From Rudaea sp. (GTDB taxonomy: Bacteria; Pseudomonadota; Gammaproteobacteria; Xanthomonadales; Rhodanobacteraceae): a stretch of DNA of 64,000 nt. The notes under the pieces are model-generated. The model did not search any database and was not told where the DNA came from. It saw nothing but the letters and a program-made list of their open reading frames with translations. The DNA lies in assembly GCA_031291055.1 (NCBI GenBank), contig JARLJU010000204.1:1-64000 (forward strand). Direction: 5' to 3'. Position 1 is the stretch's first letter, and every line of letters begins with the position of its first letter. Shown in pieces: positions 53,076-63,141 of this stretch. The translations under genes were made by a program, and so were the position numbers.

Positions 53076-54860
53076 ATGAAACTGTGGATTGGCGGCTTGC
53101 TGTGGGCGGGAGTGGCGATGGCAACCATGGTGCACGCGGATACGACAAAGAACGATTCGGCGGACGCGCGCTTCAAGGCGGTTTACACCGAGGAATGGAA
53201 GTGGCGGCAGCAGCAGTTCCCCGGCCTCGACGACGAAGACCGGGAAGCGAGCGCACGCGATGACCGTCTGCCTGCAGTCGATGCCGCCACCCAGCAGAGG
53301 CGCCTGAAATACTGGCAGGATGTACTGAAAAAAGTCGCGGCGATTCCGCCGGATGAACTGTCTGCCGAGAACCGCGTGAATCTCGCGGTGTACAAACCAC
53401 AGATCGAGAATCTTGCCGCGAGCACGCGCTTCCGCGAATACGAGATGCCATTCAACAGCGATTCGCAGTTCTGGTCGGATCTGGGTTTCATGGCGAACCG
53501 GCCAATCAAGGATCTGAAGCACGCCCAGGCCTACATCGCGCGCCTGAACGACGTGCCGCGCTATTTCGACGAAAACGTGGTCAACATGCGTGCCGGCCTG
53601 AAGCGCGGATTTTCCGTGCCGCGCGAAGTGCTCGACGGTCGCGACGTATCGATTTCCACATTTATCAATGTAAAGGCGCCGCAGGACAGCGATTTCTACA
53701 AGCCGTTCAGGAAACTGCCGTCGAACATTCCCGCCGACGAACAGGAAAAGCTGCGCGCCGACTGCGCCAGCGCGATCAGCGAACGCGTGATTCCCGCGTA
53801 CGCGAAACTGCTCAGGTTCTTCCGCGACGACTACATGCCGCACGCGCGCAAGACGCTGGCCGCCGAGGCGTTGCCGGACGGCAAGGCGTTCTATCGCCAG
53901 CAGATAATGGAATACACGACCCTGGATCTGGATCCGGAAGCGATCCACCAGATTGGTCTGAAAGAAGTTGCGCGCATCGATGCGGAAATGCAGACGACCA
54001 TGAAAGCCACAGGCTTCGCTGGCGATTTTCCGGCATTCCAGAAATTCCTGCGCAGCGATCCGCAGTTCTACGCCAAAACGCCGGATGAACTGCTGATGCG
54101 CGCGTCGTGGATTGCCAAGCGCGTCGATGGAAAACTTTCGCAGTTCTTCGGTCTGCTGCCGCGCGGCCGCTTCGGCATCGAGCCGGTGCCGGCGGCGATC
54201 GCGCCATTCTGGACCGCCGGTCGTGGCGGCCCGCACACGTACTGGGTCAACACGTACGACCTGCCGTCGCGCTCCCTGTACAATCTCACCGCGCTGACCC
54301 TGCACGAATCCGCGCCGGGACATTCGTTCCAGGGCTCGCTGGTCGAGGAACAGAAAAGCGTTCCGGATTTCCGTCACGACTACATTTCCGCCTATGGCGA
54401 AGGCTGGGCGCTCTACTGCGAAAAGCTCGGCAAGGAAATGGGCATCTATCAGACGCCATACGACGACTTCGGCCGCCTGAGCTATGAAATGTGGCGCGCC
54501 GCCCGCCTGGTCATCGATACCGGCATCCACCACAAGGGCTGGACGCGGGCGCAGTCGATCAAGTATCTGGCCGATCACACGGCGCTGTCAGAGCATGAAG
54601 TGGAAACCGAAGTGGATCGCTACATCTCCTGGCCCGGCCAGGCGCTGAGCTACAAACTCGGCGAAATCAAGATCCTGGAACTGCGTGCGCTGGCGGAAAA
54701 GGACCTCGGCGAAAAATTCGACATCCGCAAATTCCACGATGCCGTGCTCGACATCGGCTCGGTGCCGCTGCCGGTGCTGGAGGAGCATATTCGCGAATTC
54801 ATCGCCAAGGAAAAAAATACGGAAAGTGGAGCAAAGCCGGTAACCACGCCCAAGACCTAA
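53076..54860 (+). CDS. Secreted DUF885 family protein
   Basis: Signal peptide MKLWIGGLLWAGVAMATMVHA; YNLTALTLHESAPGHSFQGSL; YISWPGQALSYKLGEIKI. Confidence 0.9.
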   Translation: MKLWIGGLLWAGVAMATMVHADTTKNDSADARFKAVYTEEWKWRQQQFPGLDDEDREASARDDRLPAVDAATQQRRLKYWQDVLKKVAAIPPDELSAENRVNLAVYKPQIENLAASTRFREYEMPFNSDSQFWSDLGFMANRPIKDLKHAQAYIARLNDVPRYFDENVVNMRAGLKRGFSVPREVLDGRDVSISTFINVKAPQDSDFYKPFRKLPSNIPADEQEKLRADCASAISERVIPAYAKLLRFFRDDYMPHARKTLAAEALPDGKAFYRQQIMEYTTLDLDPEAIHQIGLKEVARIDAEMQTTMKATGFAGDFPAFQKFLRSDPQFYAKTPDELLMRASWIAKRVDGKLSQFFGLLPRGRFGIEPVPAAIAPFWTAGRGGPHTYWVNTYDLPSRSLYNLTALTLHESAPGHSFQGSLVEEQKSVPDFRHDYISAYGEGWALYCEKLGKEMGIYQTPYDDFGRLSYEMWRAARLVIDTGIHHKGWTRAQSIKYLADHTALSEHEVETEVDRYISWPGQALSYKLGEIKILELRALAEKDLGEKFDIRKFHDAVLDIGSVPLPVLEEHIREFIAKEKNTESGAKPVTTPKT

Positions 54861-54942
54861 CCGCGATCGATGAAGAAGGCGTGCAGGATGACGCGTCTGG
54901 ACGTGCTTGGCGAATGCCTGCCGGGGAAGGGAAACGGCGGCG

Positions 54943-55833
54943 TTACACGTCGCCGTCCCGCGCCCAACCTTCGCCCGTGCCGCGATTGTATACAAAATCA
55001 CTTTGCAGCACATTGCCGGCGGGGACCGAATCCTGCTTCGCCAGTTGCGCATAGATCGGGGTGAAGTCCGGGCGCGTGGCGTCCATCAGCTGCTCGAAGC
55101 TGTCGATGACGAAATAGGTCTTCTGGTAGGTGTCGATGCGGTAGCGGGTGCGCATGATGCGCTGCATGTCGAAGCCGATGCGGTTGGGGCTGGGCGATTC
55201 CAGGCAATGGATCGATTCCCCTTTCGACGACACGATGCCGGAGCCATAGATGCGCAAGCCGTCGTCTTGCTTGATCAAACCGAATTCCACCGTGTACCAG
55301 TACAGGCGCGTGAGGTTGACCAGCGCTTCGGCGCCGATACCGTGTGCCTTTACGCCGCCCTTGCCATAGGCTTCGATGTAGTCAGCAAATACGGGATTGA
55401 GCAACAGCGGCACATGGCCGTACAAATCGTGGAACAGGTCCGGCTCGGCGATGTAATCGATCTGTTCTGGCTTGCGTATCCACCAGGTCACCGGGAAGCG
55501 CCGGTTGGCAAGGTGATCGAAAAACGTGAGTTCCGGCAACAGGCCTTCGACGCCGATCAATACCCAGCCCGTGGTTTTCTTCAATACCCGATTCAGGTCG
55601 TCGAATTTCGGAATCGCATGCGGGGACATGCCGAACTTGTGCTGATTGTCGATGAACTCGCGGCAGGCGCGGTGGACGAGGATATCGCGCTGGCGCTCGA
55701 ACAGGGTCGCCCAGGTGGCGTGGTCCTGGCTGGTGTACGTCGCCCAGGGCTGCTCGACCACGGCCGTGGTGTAGACCGGGACGCTGCCCTTGTCGGTCTG
55801 CTGGTGTTCGACGCGGCGGGGTTGAGCGGTCAT
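54943..55833 (-). CDS. phhA: Phenylalanine 4-monooxygenase
   Basis: WATYTSQDHATWATLFERQ; DLYGHVPLLLNPVFADYIEAYG; RLYWYTVEFGLI. Confidence 0.97.
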   Translation of the reverse strand: MTAQPRRVEHQQTDKGSVPVYTTAVVEQPWATYTSQDHATWATLFERQRDILVHRACREFIDNQHKFGMSPHAIPKFDDLNRVLKKTTGWVLIGVEGLLPELTFFDHLANRRFPVTWWIRKPEQIDYIAEPDLFHDLYGHVPLLLNPVFADYIEAYGKGGVKAHGIGAEALVNLTRLYWYTVEFGLIKQDDGLRIYGSGIVSSKGESIHCLESPSPNRIGFDMQRIMRTRYRIDTYQKTYFVIDSFEQLMDATRPDFTPIYAQLAKQDSVPAGNVLQSDFVYNRGTGEGWARDGDV

Positions 55834-55898
55834 CCGGAATTCCGTGCAGCGGTGCCTGATTCTAGCATCGCCTTGCCGGCCAATCTTCAGCGCGGCGC

Positions 55899-56711
55899 TC
55901 AGTGCAGCGTGGTTCCGTCCGGGCGGAGTAGCGGAAACGCGACGATATTGTCGCCGCCCGCGGCGGACGGCATTTCGTGCCGGCGGTTCGGGCCGTCCCA
56001 CAATGCCGGCACCTCGGCGGGCGACGGTGGTTCAAGTTCGTCATCCACGGAGGACATCGGATCGGCTTCGTCGTCCTCCTCTTCCCAACTGTAGTGCTTG
56101 CGCGGCGGCAGCGGGTCGACGCGGCAAAGGCCGATGGCCGCCGCGATGCCGGCCAGCGCGCCGAACAGGTGATATTCGAACGAGACATGCGGGTCGCGTG
56201 GCAGGGTCGACATCAGCATGCCGCCGTAGAGAAAGAACACGAGCAATGCGATGGCGACGCCGAGGCGATCGCGCCGCAAGAGTCCCATCAGGAACAGAAA
56301 CAGCATCAGGCCGACCACAATGCCGCTGATGCCGACGTGTACCGAAGGCCGTGCCCACAACCACACGCCCAGGCCCGAGGCGAGCCAGATCAGGGGCAAC
56401 GCATAGCGCGTCGCGCGCGGATAGGCATACAGCGTCAGGGCCGCGAGGAGGCCCAGCGGCAGGGTATTGGACATCAGGTGCTCGAACGAAGCATGGGCAA
56501 ACGGCGCCGTCAGCACCCCGACCAGGCCGCCCGGCTCATGCGGCCGGATACCCAGGTCGTCCATGCTCCAGCCCAGTGTCCAGGCGCCGAACCAGGCCAG
56601 CCAGATACCCGCGACCAGGCCGAACGCGCCCAGCAGCGCGTAACCGACGCGCGAGCGGTCGCGGCGCACGATGGCGGCGCTGGGTTCCGGGGTCGGTGCG
56701 GCGATGTCCAT
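55899..56711 (-). CDS. Rhomboid family intramembrane serine protease
   Basis: HASFEHLMSNTLPLGLL and HVGISGIVVGLMLFLF (Gly-x-Ser), C-terminal H in TM. Confidence 0.88.
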   Translation of the reverse strand: MDIAAPTPEPSAAIVRRDRSRVGYALLGAFGLVAGIWLAWFGAWTLGWSMDDLGIRPHEPGGLVGVLTAPFAHASFEHLMSNTLPLGLLAALTLYAYPRATRYALPLIWLASGLGVWLWARPSVHVGISGIVVGLMLFLFLMGLLRRDRLGVAIALLVFFLYGGMLMSTLPRDPHVSFEYHLFGALAGIAAAIGLCRVDPLPPRKHYSWEEEDDEADPMSSVDDELEPPSPAEVPALWDGPNRRHEMPSAAGGDNIVAFPLLRPDGTTLH

Positions 56712-56875
56712 TGCTCAATGGTGGGGGCGCCCCGGATCGCCAACAAGGCTGCAAGCGTGTGCCATACGCCGGCGTATCCCAGGGGCCCGCGGCGCAATCC
56801 GGGTCAACCGGGCGCATGCTGCGCCGTTGCTTGCGGGGACGTCTTTGAAGGCGCAGACTGCGCGCCGCGGCGAAG

Positions 56876-58087
56876 GTGGGAACCGTGATTCTCGATATTC
56901 GCACCACGATCATGATCGCAGCGGCGCTAGCGCTGATGGTCGGCGTGAGCCTGCGTTACGCCCTGCGCGATTACCCTGCGTCGCTGTGGCCCAGCATGCG
57001 CCTGTGGATACTGGGAACGGTACTGCAGCCGACCGCGTGGGTCATGTACGGAATGCGCGGTGAAATTCCCGATGTATTGTCGATGATCGTCGCCAATTCG
57101 TTGCTGAGTTTTTCCTTCGCCAAGCAGATACAGGCCGTGCGCATCTTTGTCGGCCGTCCGGTCAATCCGCTGCTGACCTATATGCCGGTGGCGGTAACGG
57201 CAACGCTCGAAATCCTGTTTACCTACGGCGCGCAGAGCATGCGCTGGCGCACGGTGTCGGTGTCGGCAGTGTTTTGCGCGCAGATGCTGTGTGCCGTGGT
57301 CGCGCTGCTCGACTGGAGCCAGCCGCGACGGCGCAGCCACCTGTTGACCGCGTCGGCGTTTCTCGCCCTGGCTGGCGTGCTGATCGTGCGCATCGTCTAC
57401 GAAGGCTTGCGCGACGGAACCTTAACGTCGGCGTTTGCGCCAACGCCGATGCAGGCTGCCGTGTTCGCACTGGCGGCATTTTTCCCGACCGTTGCCACGC
57501 TGGGTTTCGTGCTCATGTGCAGCGATCGGCTGTATCAGGAACTCGAACGCCAGGCCACGGTTGATTCGCTCACCGGCATCAGCAACCGGCGCACGCTGGA
57601 CGAACTGGCGACGCGCGCTATCGCGGCGGCGCACCGTCACAAGCGCAGTCTCGGCCTGTTGCTGCTGGACGCCGATCACTTCAAGCGCATCAACGATGTC
57701 TCTGGTCACGAAGTCGGGGACGAGGCGCTGCAGATGATCGCCGCAACGCTGCAATTTGCGTTGCGCGAGGAGGACCTGCTGGGTCGCCTCGGCGGCGAGG
57801 AGTTTGTCATCGTGCTGCCGGATGCCGACGAAGCCGCTGCCCGCGCCGGAGCCGAGCGCCTGCGCCATGCGGTCGAAAGTGCGGAATTCAGCGCCCAGCA
57901 CCGCCCCATTCCCCTGCGCGTCTCGGTCGGCGTGGCAGTGATCGATGACGGCGACGATTTTGCCTCACTGCTGCGCCGTGCCGATCAGGCCATGTACGCG
58001 GCCAAGCGCGCCGGCCGCAACCGCGTGGTCGGCCCGGCGGATCTAGGCACGCGACCCGTCCTCGTCGAGGGCAATTTTGCCGGTTGA
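56876..58087 (+). CDS. GGDEF domain diguanylate cyclase (membrane)
   Basis: ~6 TM N-terminus; DSLTGISNRRTLDEL; GRLGGEEFVIVLPD; RADQAMYAAKRAGRNRVV. Confidence 0.95.
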   Translation: MGTVILDIRTTIMIAAALALMVGVSLRYALRDYPASLWPSMRLWILGTVLQPTAWVMYGMRGEIPDVLSMIVANSLLSFSFAKQIQAVRIFVGRPVNPLLTYMPVAVTATLEILFTYGAQSMRWRTVSVSAVFCAQMLCAVVALLDWSQPRRRSHLLTASAFLALAGVLIVRIVYEGLRDGTLTSAFAPTPMQAAVFALAAFFPTVATLGFVLMCSDRLYQELERQATVDSLTGISNRRTLDELATRAIAAAHRHKRSLGLLLLDADHFKRINDVSGHEVGDEALQMIAATLQFALREEDLLGRLGGEEFVIVLPDADEAAARAGAERLRHAVESAEFSAQHRPIPLRVSVGVAVIDDGDDFASLLRRADQAMYAAKRAGRNRVVGPADLGTRPVLVEGNFAG

Positions 58088-58203
58088 ATCCCGCGGAATT
58101 TCCGCATGTTTCCTCCCTCAAGCGGCATGGTCTTGCGACCTGCGGATGAAGTGCCGAGGCCTGCCAGCGGCCGTCGCGTGTCCAAGTCCGTTATCATGCG
58201 GCG

Positions 58204-59379
58204 ATGAATCAAGCCGCCAATCCCACCGTTCATCTGAAGATCGAACGCCGTTCCAACCACCCCTGGATTTTCCAGAAGATGGTGGACAAACCGGTGGAGA
58301 AACCCAGGCCCGGTACCATTGTGGACATTGTCGACCGCGACGGCGCCTTTGCCGGGCGCGGTTTCTACAACGGCCACTCGCGCATTGCGTTGCGCGTGTT
58401 GACGGCCGATCCGGACGAGGCCATCGATGAAGCCTTCTTCGCGCGCAAGATTGCCGCCGCGGTCCAGCTGCGCCGCGGCGTCCTCAAGCTCGATGCGGTC
58501 ACCGACGCCTATCGCGTGATCCATTCCGAAGGCGATGGCCTTTCCGGCCTGGTCGTCGATCGCTTTGCCGACACTCTGGTCATCGAATATTTTTCCGCCG
58601 GCATGTTCAAGCAACGCGACGTGATCAAGCGCTGCCTGGTCGAACATTTTCCCGGCGCGCAGATTTACGCGTTTGCCGAAGACCATGTGCAGAAACAGGA
58701 GAGCTTCGACCTGGTCCACCCGCCGGCGCCGAAGCCCACCGTGATCCGTGAACACGGCGTGCAATTCCATGCTGCCCCCGGCAGCAAGCACAAGACCGGT
58801 TTCTTCGCCGACCAGCGCGACAACCGCAGGATGCTGGCCGAATTCTGCGCCGGCGCGCGCGTGCTCGACCTGTGCTGCAACTCAGGCGGCTTCGGCATTT
58901 ATGCCAAGGTCGTGGGCGCCGCCAGCGAAGTCGTCGGCATCGATCTGGACGAGGAAATCCTGCAAGTCGCCGAACAGAATGCGCGCTTGAACAAGGCGAA
59001 GGTGCGCTTCATCCAGGCGGATATTTTTGCCTGGCTGCGCGATGTCGCCGCCAATCCCGCGAAGAAGTTCGACGTGGTCGTGCTCGATCCGGCCAAGATG
59101 ACGCGCGATCGAGAACAGGTGATCCCGGCGCTGAAGAAGTACCTGGACATGAACAAGCTGGCGATGGGCGCGGTGCGGCCCGGCGGGATTTTCCTCACCT
59201 GTTCCTGCACCGGCCTGGTCAGCGAGGAACAGTTCCTGGACATGCTTCGCCGCGCCGCGTTCTACGCGAACCGGACGCTGCAGGTCCTGAAAGTCTCCGG
59301 CGCCGGACCGGATCATCCCTGGCAGGCGCAGGTACCGGAGTCGCGCTATCTGAAGGCCGCGCTTTGCCGGGTGGAGTAG
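58204..59379 (+). CDS. Class I SAM-dependent 23S rRNA methyltransferase, RlmI-like
   Basis: PUA-like N-terminus; VLDLCCNSGGFGIYAKVVGA; VVLDPAKM; FLTCSCTGLVSEEQFLDML. Confidence 0.88.
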   Translation: MNQAANPTVHLKIERRSNHPWIFQKMVDKPVEKPRPGTIVDIVDRDGAFAGRGFYNGHSRIALRVLTADPDEAIDEAFFARKIAAAVQLRRGVLKLDAVTDAYRVIHSEGDGLSGLVVDRFADTLVIEYFSAGMFKQRDVIKRCLVEHFPGAQIYAFAEDHVQKQESFDLVHPPAPKPTVIREHGVQFHAAPGSKHKTGFFADQRDNRRMLAEFCAGARVLDLCCNSGGFGIYAKVVGAASEVVGIDLDEEILQVAEQNARLNKAKVRFIQADIFAWLRDVAANPAKKFDVVVLDPAKMTRDREQVIPALKKYLDMNKLAMGAVRPGGIFLTCSCTGLVSEEQFLDMLRRAAFYANRTLQVLKVSGAGPDHPWQAQVPESRYLKAALCRVE

Positions 59380-59392
59380 TCTCGCCCTGCGC

Positions 59393-59662
59393 TTGAGGGA
59401 CATTGCGCTCGATGGCCGCAGCTTGATGCTCACCACTGGCACTGCGTCGCTGGTGCTCAGCGCGATCATGTTTCTTTGCGTACGCGTTTCCGTCGGTGTC
59501 GCGGCGGTCGATGCGCATGGCGAAAACGATGTCGAGGCTCCGCTGCGGTGCGCCGGTCACATGTTGTACGCCGCGAACATGACGGGCGCGATCGCGTCGT
59601 CGCAGCGTTGGCCGCGGTCGACGCATGGTCAGGTCAACGGTTCCAGACGGCATGCGTTGTAG
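59393..59662 (+). pseudogene. Internally deleted GGDEF-protein remnant
   Basis: N-terminal LDGRSLMLTTGTASLVLSAIMFLCV joined directly to a GGDEF-domain C-terminal tail, RVSVGVAAVDAHGENDVEAPLRCAGHMLYAANMTGAIA. Confidence 0.6.
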
Positions 59663-59691
59663 CACTGCGTGTCCGTCATCCGAACTTCATC

Positions 59692-59833
59692 GTGCGTCCG
59701 ATTGCTGCCTTGCTCGCCCTGCTTGCCTTTGCCGATGTCCACGCGGCTCCGATTGATGACTTCAGCGTGGAGCAATGTGCGCAATGTGGTGCTGGCCCCG
59801 ATCTTCGCCAACGGCTTCGAGAGCACGCCGTAG
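59692..59833 (+). pseudogene. Internally deleted/frameshifted secreted protein remnant
   Basis: GTG-initiated signal peptide MRPIAALLALLAFADVHAAPIDDF, then another frame ending NVVLAPIFANGFESTP*. Confidence 0.45.
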
Positions 59834-59879
59834 GCCTTCGCGCCCGTTTTGGGCGTGATCCGGTTTTCAGGCACCGCGG

Positions 59880-61757
59880 CTAGCGCTTCACTGCCGCAAT
59901 GCGATCGGCCAGGATCAGCGTCGCATGGCCGTCCTCGCCGTGGCGCCGAAATTCGACGGGCAGTTTGCTGCCGACCGGAATTTCGCGCAATTGTGCGCGC
60001 CATTGCGCGAGCGACTTTGTGGAAATTGCCGCACCCCCGATCGCGGTGATGCGGTCGTCGACACGCATGCCGGCGCGTTCGCCAGCGCTGTCCCGCGCGA
60101 CATCGGCGACTTTCAACGCGTCGCCGTCGCCGAGCAGCCATAGTCCGCTGCGATCGAAATCATCGGGCTTGCCGAATTCGGCATTCGGAGCGAGGTACAT
60201 TTTCTTGTTGGCGTAGTCGAAAGCGACCGTGAACCGGCGCAGCACTCCGCCGCCGAGGTTGCCGGTGAGATCCGGATCTGCTGCCGAACCCTTGTCACCG
60301 GTGTACAGATCTCCGGCGATTCCTTCGATGCGCTGGTTGCCGATCTGCAGCGGCGGCAGGCGCGCGGGATTTTCGAACGAGGGACCGCCGACTCCCCAGC
60401 CGCAGACGCTCAAGGGTGCGGCGTGGTACGTCCTGACCAGATCGTGTTCGCGCACGAACGGTGCATTCAGGGTCAGCGACGAGCGCGAACCGGTATCGAT
60501 GCTCATGCGCATTGGCAGTCCGCCGAGCGACCCACTGATGATGGGGATGCGATCCTTGAACTCGAACGGAATGGAATCGGCACCCGCCGGCGGCGAAAAT
60601 GCCCGCGCCTCACTCAGCGTCAATTGACCGCGTGCGTAGTCGATCTGCACGCCGAAACGGCGGAACATCTCGTAGCCAACCAGGCCGTCGAAAGCGACGC
60701 CTTCGACGTCGGCAAGCACGCCCAGATCGACGATGTAGAACACCGGCTTGGCCAACGTAGCGGCGCCAACGCGGACTTCGCCCGCATGCGCGAAAGCGAG
60801 ATCCGCACGCTGGTCACCGACGCCACCGGCCGCAAGCTTGCCTTCGCCGACGATACCGAATTTCTTTGCCGCTGCAGGAGTCAGCAGATTGACGCCGCCG
60901 GTGTCCACCAGGAAACGCGCATGTTTGCCATCGACGCTGCCGTCTACATAGATGTGGTTGTTGACCAGATCGAATGGAACGCGGGTGATGCCACTGGCAT
61001 CGTCAATGCGAGCCGTCGCTGCCATTGCCGGCATGGCAAAGTCGGCATCGGCGATGGTGCCATTCAGGACGACGCTTTCAAGCTGCACTTCGGTACGCCG
61101 GCGCGGATCGGTGCGACCGGCGGCGTCGGTCAAGTCGATCGTATTGCGAAAAGGCAGGCGTAGACCATCGACCTCGCGATAGTCGTCGAATGCTGTGGTT
61201 GCGGTATCCGGGCCCTGCCGCTGCGTGGTGCGCATGAGCAAGCCGGTGTCGGTCGCCAGCCATAGCGTGATCGGATCGCCGCCTGCTGGCATTGCCTCGA
61301 CGACCTGATATGACCTGCCGTCCAGAACACGCGTTTCCACTTTTGCATACACCGCGGCGATGCGCTGCGGATACCAGTACGCATGCGCGTCCAGCCACGC
61401 CTGGCTGCGCGCCCGCCGCACCGCTTCGGGAGCGTCCAGCGCGGCAATCTCGCCGCCCGGATCGCGCTCCCAGCCTTGTTTGCCGTCATAGCCATCGGCG
61501 CCATCGACCGGACCAAGGCGGTAGCTGTCGCTGGAACGCCCGGTGAGCAGATCCACCGTGACGTGAAAGTCGCCACTGAGGCCGCCCGTGCTCAGTCTGC
61601 CCTTGCCCTGCCAGCTATGCGCGGCATCCCATTGCTCGCCGCCACTGACGGACTTGAAGCGCGCCAGCACGGCGCCGGCATCGTCGGCCATCGCCGTGCC
61701 GGTAAGCGCCAAGACGATGAATGCCAACACCGCCTGCATGAATGATCGGGACAGCAT
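59880..61757 (-). CDS. Secreted retropepsin-like aspartyl protease with PDZ domain and LolA-like N-terminus
   Basis: Signal peptide; HARFLVDTGGVNLLTP and MRMSIDTGSRSSLTLN (two D-T-G motifs); C-terminal PDZ-like VARDSAGERAGMRVDDRITAIGG. Confidence 0.82.
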   Translation of the reverse strand: MLSRSFMQAVLAFIVLALTGTAMADDAGAVLARFKSVSGGEQWDAAHSWQGKGRLSTGGLSGDFHVTVDLLTGRSSDSYRLGPVDGADGYDGKQGWERDPGGEIAALDAPEAVRRARSQAWLDAHAYWYPQRIAAVYAKVETRVLDGRSYQVVEAMPAGGDPITLWLATDTGLLMRTTQRQGPDTATTAFDDYREVDGLRLPFRNTIDLTDAAGRTDPRRRTEVQLESVVLNGTIADADFAMPAMAATARIDDASGITRVPFDLVNNHIYVDGSVDGKHARFLVDTGGVNLLTPAAAKKFGIVGEGKLAAGGVGDQRADLAFAHAGEVRVGAATLAKPVFYIVDLGVLADVEGVAFDGLVGYEMFRRFGVQIDYARGQLTLSEARAFSPPAGADSIPFEFKDRIPIISGSLGGLPMRMSIDTGSRSSLTLNAPFVREHDLVRTYHAAPLSVCGWGVGGPSFENPARLPPLQIGNQRIEGIAGDLYTGDKGSAADPDLTGNLGGGVLRRFTVAFDYANKKMYLAPNAEFGKPDDFDRSGLWLLGDGDALKVADVARDSAGERAGMRVDDRITAIGGAAISTKSLAQWRAQLREIPVGSKLPVEFRRHGEDGHATLILADRIAAVKR

Positions 61758-61816
61758 GATGGGTCTCCGCGGACGCAGGCGCCACTTGCGCATGGGCAGT
61801 ACAGATTGAATAATCC

Positions 61817-62473
61817 ATGAAAATTTCAAGACAGGCAAGCCAACGAATGGCACACAAGGCCGTCACCGGAACTGCCAGCGACCGCGTCGAGGATGCGAAG
61901 AAAATCGCCGTGCTCGCCGCACCGGTGCGCATCGAAATTGTCAGCACGCTTGAAGCGATGGGCGGGACCGCAACCGTTGCCGCGCTCGCCGGACAACTGG
62001 GACGCCCGGCGGACGGGCTCTACTATCATCTGCGCGCGCTGCTTCGCGCCGGTCTGATCGAAGAGCAGCCCGGTTCCGGTCACGGTCGGTGCTATCGCGT
62101 GCCATCTGCGCGCGGGCTGCGGCTGCGCTACAAACCGGGAGCGACGGCCAACGCCAAGGCGGTGGGCCGCGTCGCTGCGAGCATTTCGCGCCTGGCGCAG
62201 CGTGATTTTGCGCGCGCCCTCAGCCACGCCGGAACGGTGGTCGAAGGGCCGCAGCGCGAGTTGTGGGCGGTGCGGTTGCGGGGCTGGGTCGATGCGACTG
62301 AACTGGCCGAAATCAATCAGCTGCTCCTGAAGCTTGTCGAACTGTTCCTGCGCTCGCGGCCGAAACCCGCGAGCAAGCTCGTCGCCCTGCAGTGGATCCT
62401 GGCGCCCATCGATGCCAAGCCGGCGCGCCGCGCGGTGGCGGACAAGAGCGCAACGCGACGCCGTTCACGCTAG
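61817..62473 (+). CDS. ArsR-type winged-helix transcriptional regulator
   Basis: VLAAPVRIEIVSTLEAMGGTATVAALAGQLGRPADGLYYHLRALLRAGLIEEQPGSGHGRCYRV. Confidence 0.88.
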   Translation: MKISRQASQRMAHKAVTGTASDRVEDAKKIAVLAAPVRIEIVSTLEAMGGTATVAALAGQLGRPADGLYYHLRALLRAGLIEEQPGSGHGRCYRVPSARGLRLRYKPGATANAKAVGRVAASISRLAQRDFARALSHAGTVVEGPQRELWAVRLRGWVDATELAEINQLLLKLVELFLRSRPKPASKLVALQWILAPIDAKPARRAVADKSATRRRSR

Positions 62474-62515
62474 ACTGCCTCCTGGTTGCCGGCCGGCGCA
62501 TCGGGTGAGGCGAGC

Positions 62516-63112
62516 ATGAAGAAACCGAAGAACATCGCGGTCAGTCAGGATCAGGCCGAAGCGGCCGTGCGCACTCTGCTGGCCTGGGCCGGCGAAGACC
62601 CCAAGCGCGAAGGCCTGATCGACACGCCGCGGCGCGTGGTCGAGGCATATCGCGACTGGTTTTCCGGATACGCGATCGACCCGGCCGACTATCTGCGGCG
62701 CACGTTCGAGGAAGTCGCCGGCTACGACGAGATGATCGTATTGCGCGATATCGAGTTCGAGTCGCACTGCGAACATCACATGGCGCCGATCATCGGTCGC
62801 GCCCACGTCGGCTATCTGCCGACCGACAAGGTCGTCGGCATCTCCAAGCTGGCGCGCGTGGTTGAAGCCTACGCACGACGCTTTCAGGTGCAGGAAAAGC
62901 TCACGGCGCAGATTGCGCATTGCATCGGCATGGTGCTCAAGCCGCGTGGTGTTGGTGTCGTTATCGACGCCCGTCACGAGTGCATGACCACGCGCGGCGT
63001 GCACAAGACGCGCGTGTCGATGATCACCAGCCAGATGCTCGGCACGTTTCGCGAAGACGCACGCACGCGCGCTGAATTCCTGCGTTTCATCGACATCCAC
63101 GCCGGGCGCTGA
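62516..63112 (+). CDS. folE: GTP cyclohydrolase I
   Basis: [48 protein letters not shown]. Confidence 0.97.
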   Translation: MKKPKNIAVSQDQAEAAVRTLLAWAGEDPKREGLIDTPRRVVEAYRDWFSGYAIDPADYLRRTFEEVAGYDEMIVLRDIEFESHCEHHMAPIIGRAHVGYLPTDKVVGISKLARVVEAYARRFQVQEKLTAQIAHCIGMVLKPRGVGVVIDARHECMTTRGVHKTRVSMITSQMLGTFREDARTRAEFLRFIDIHAGR

Positions 63113-63141
63113 TCCGGCCTGCCGTCAATCAGGATTTATTT

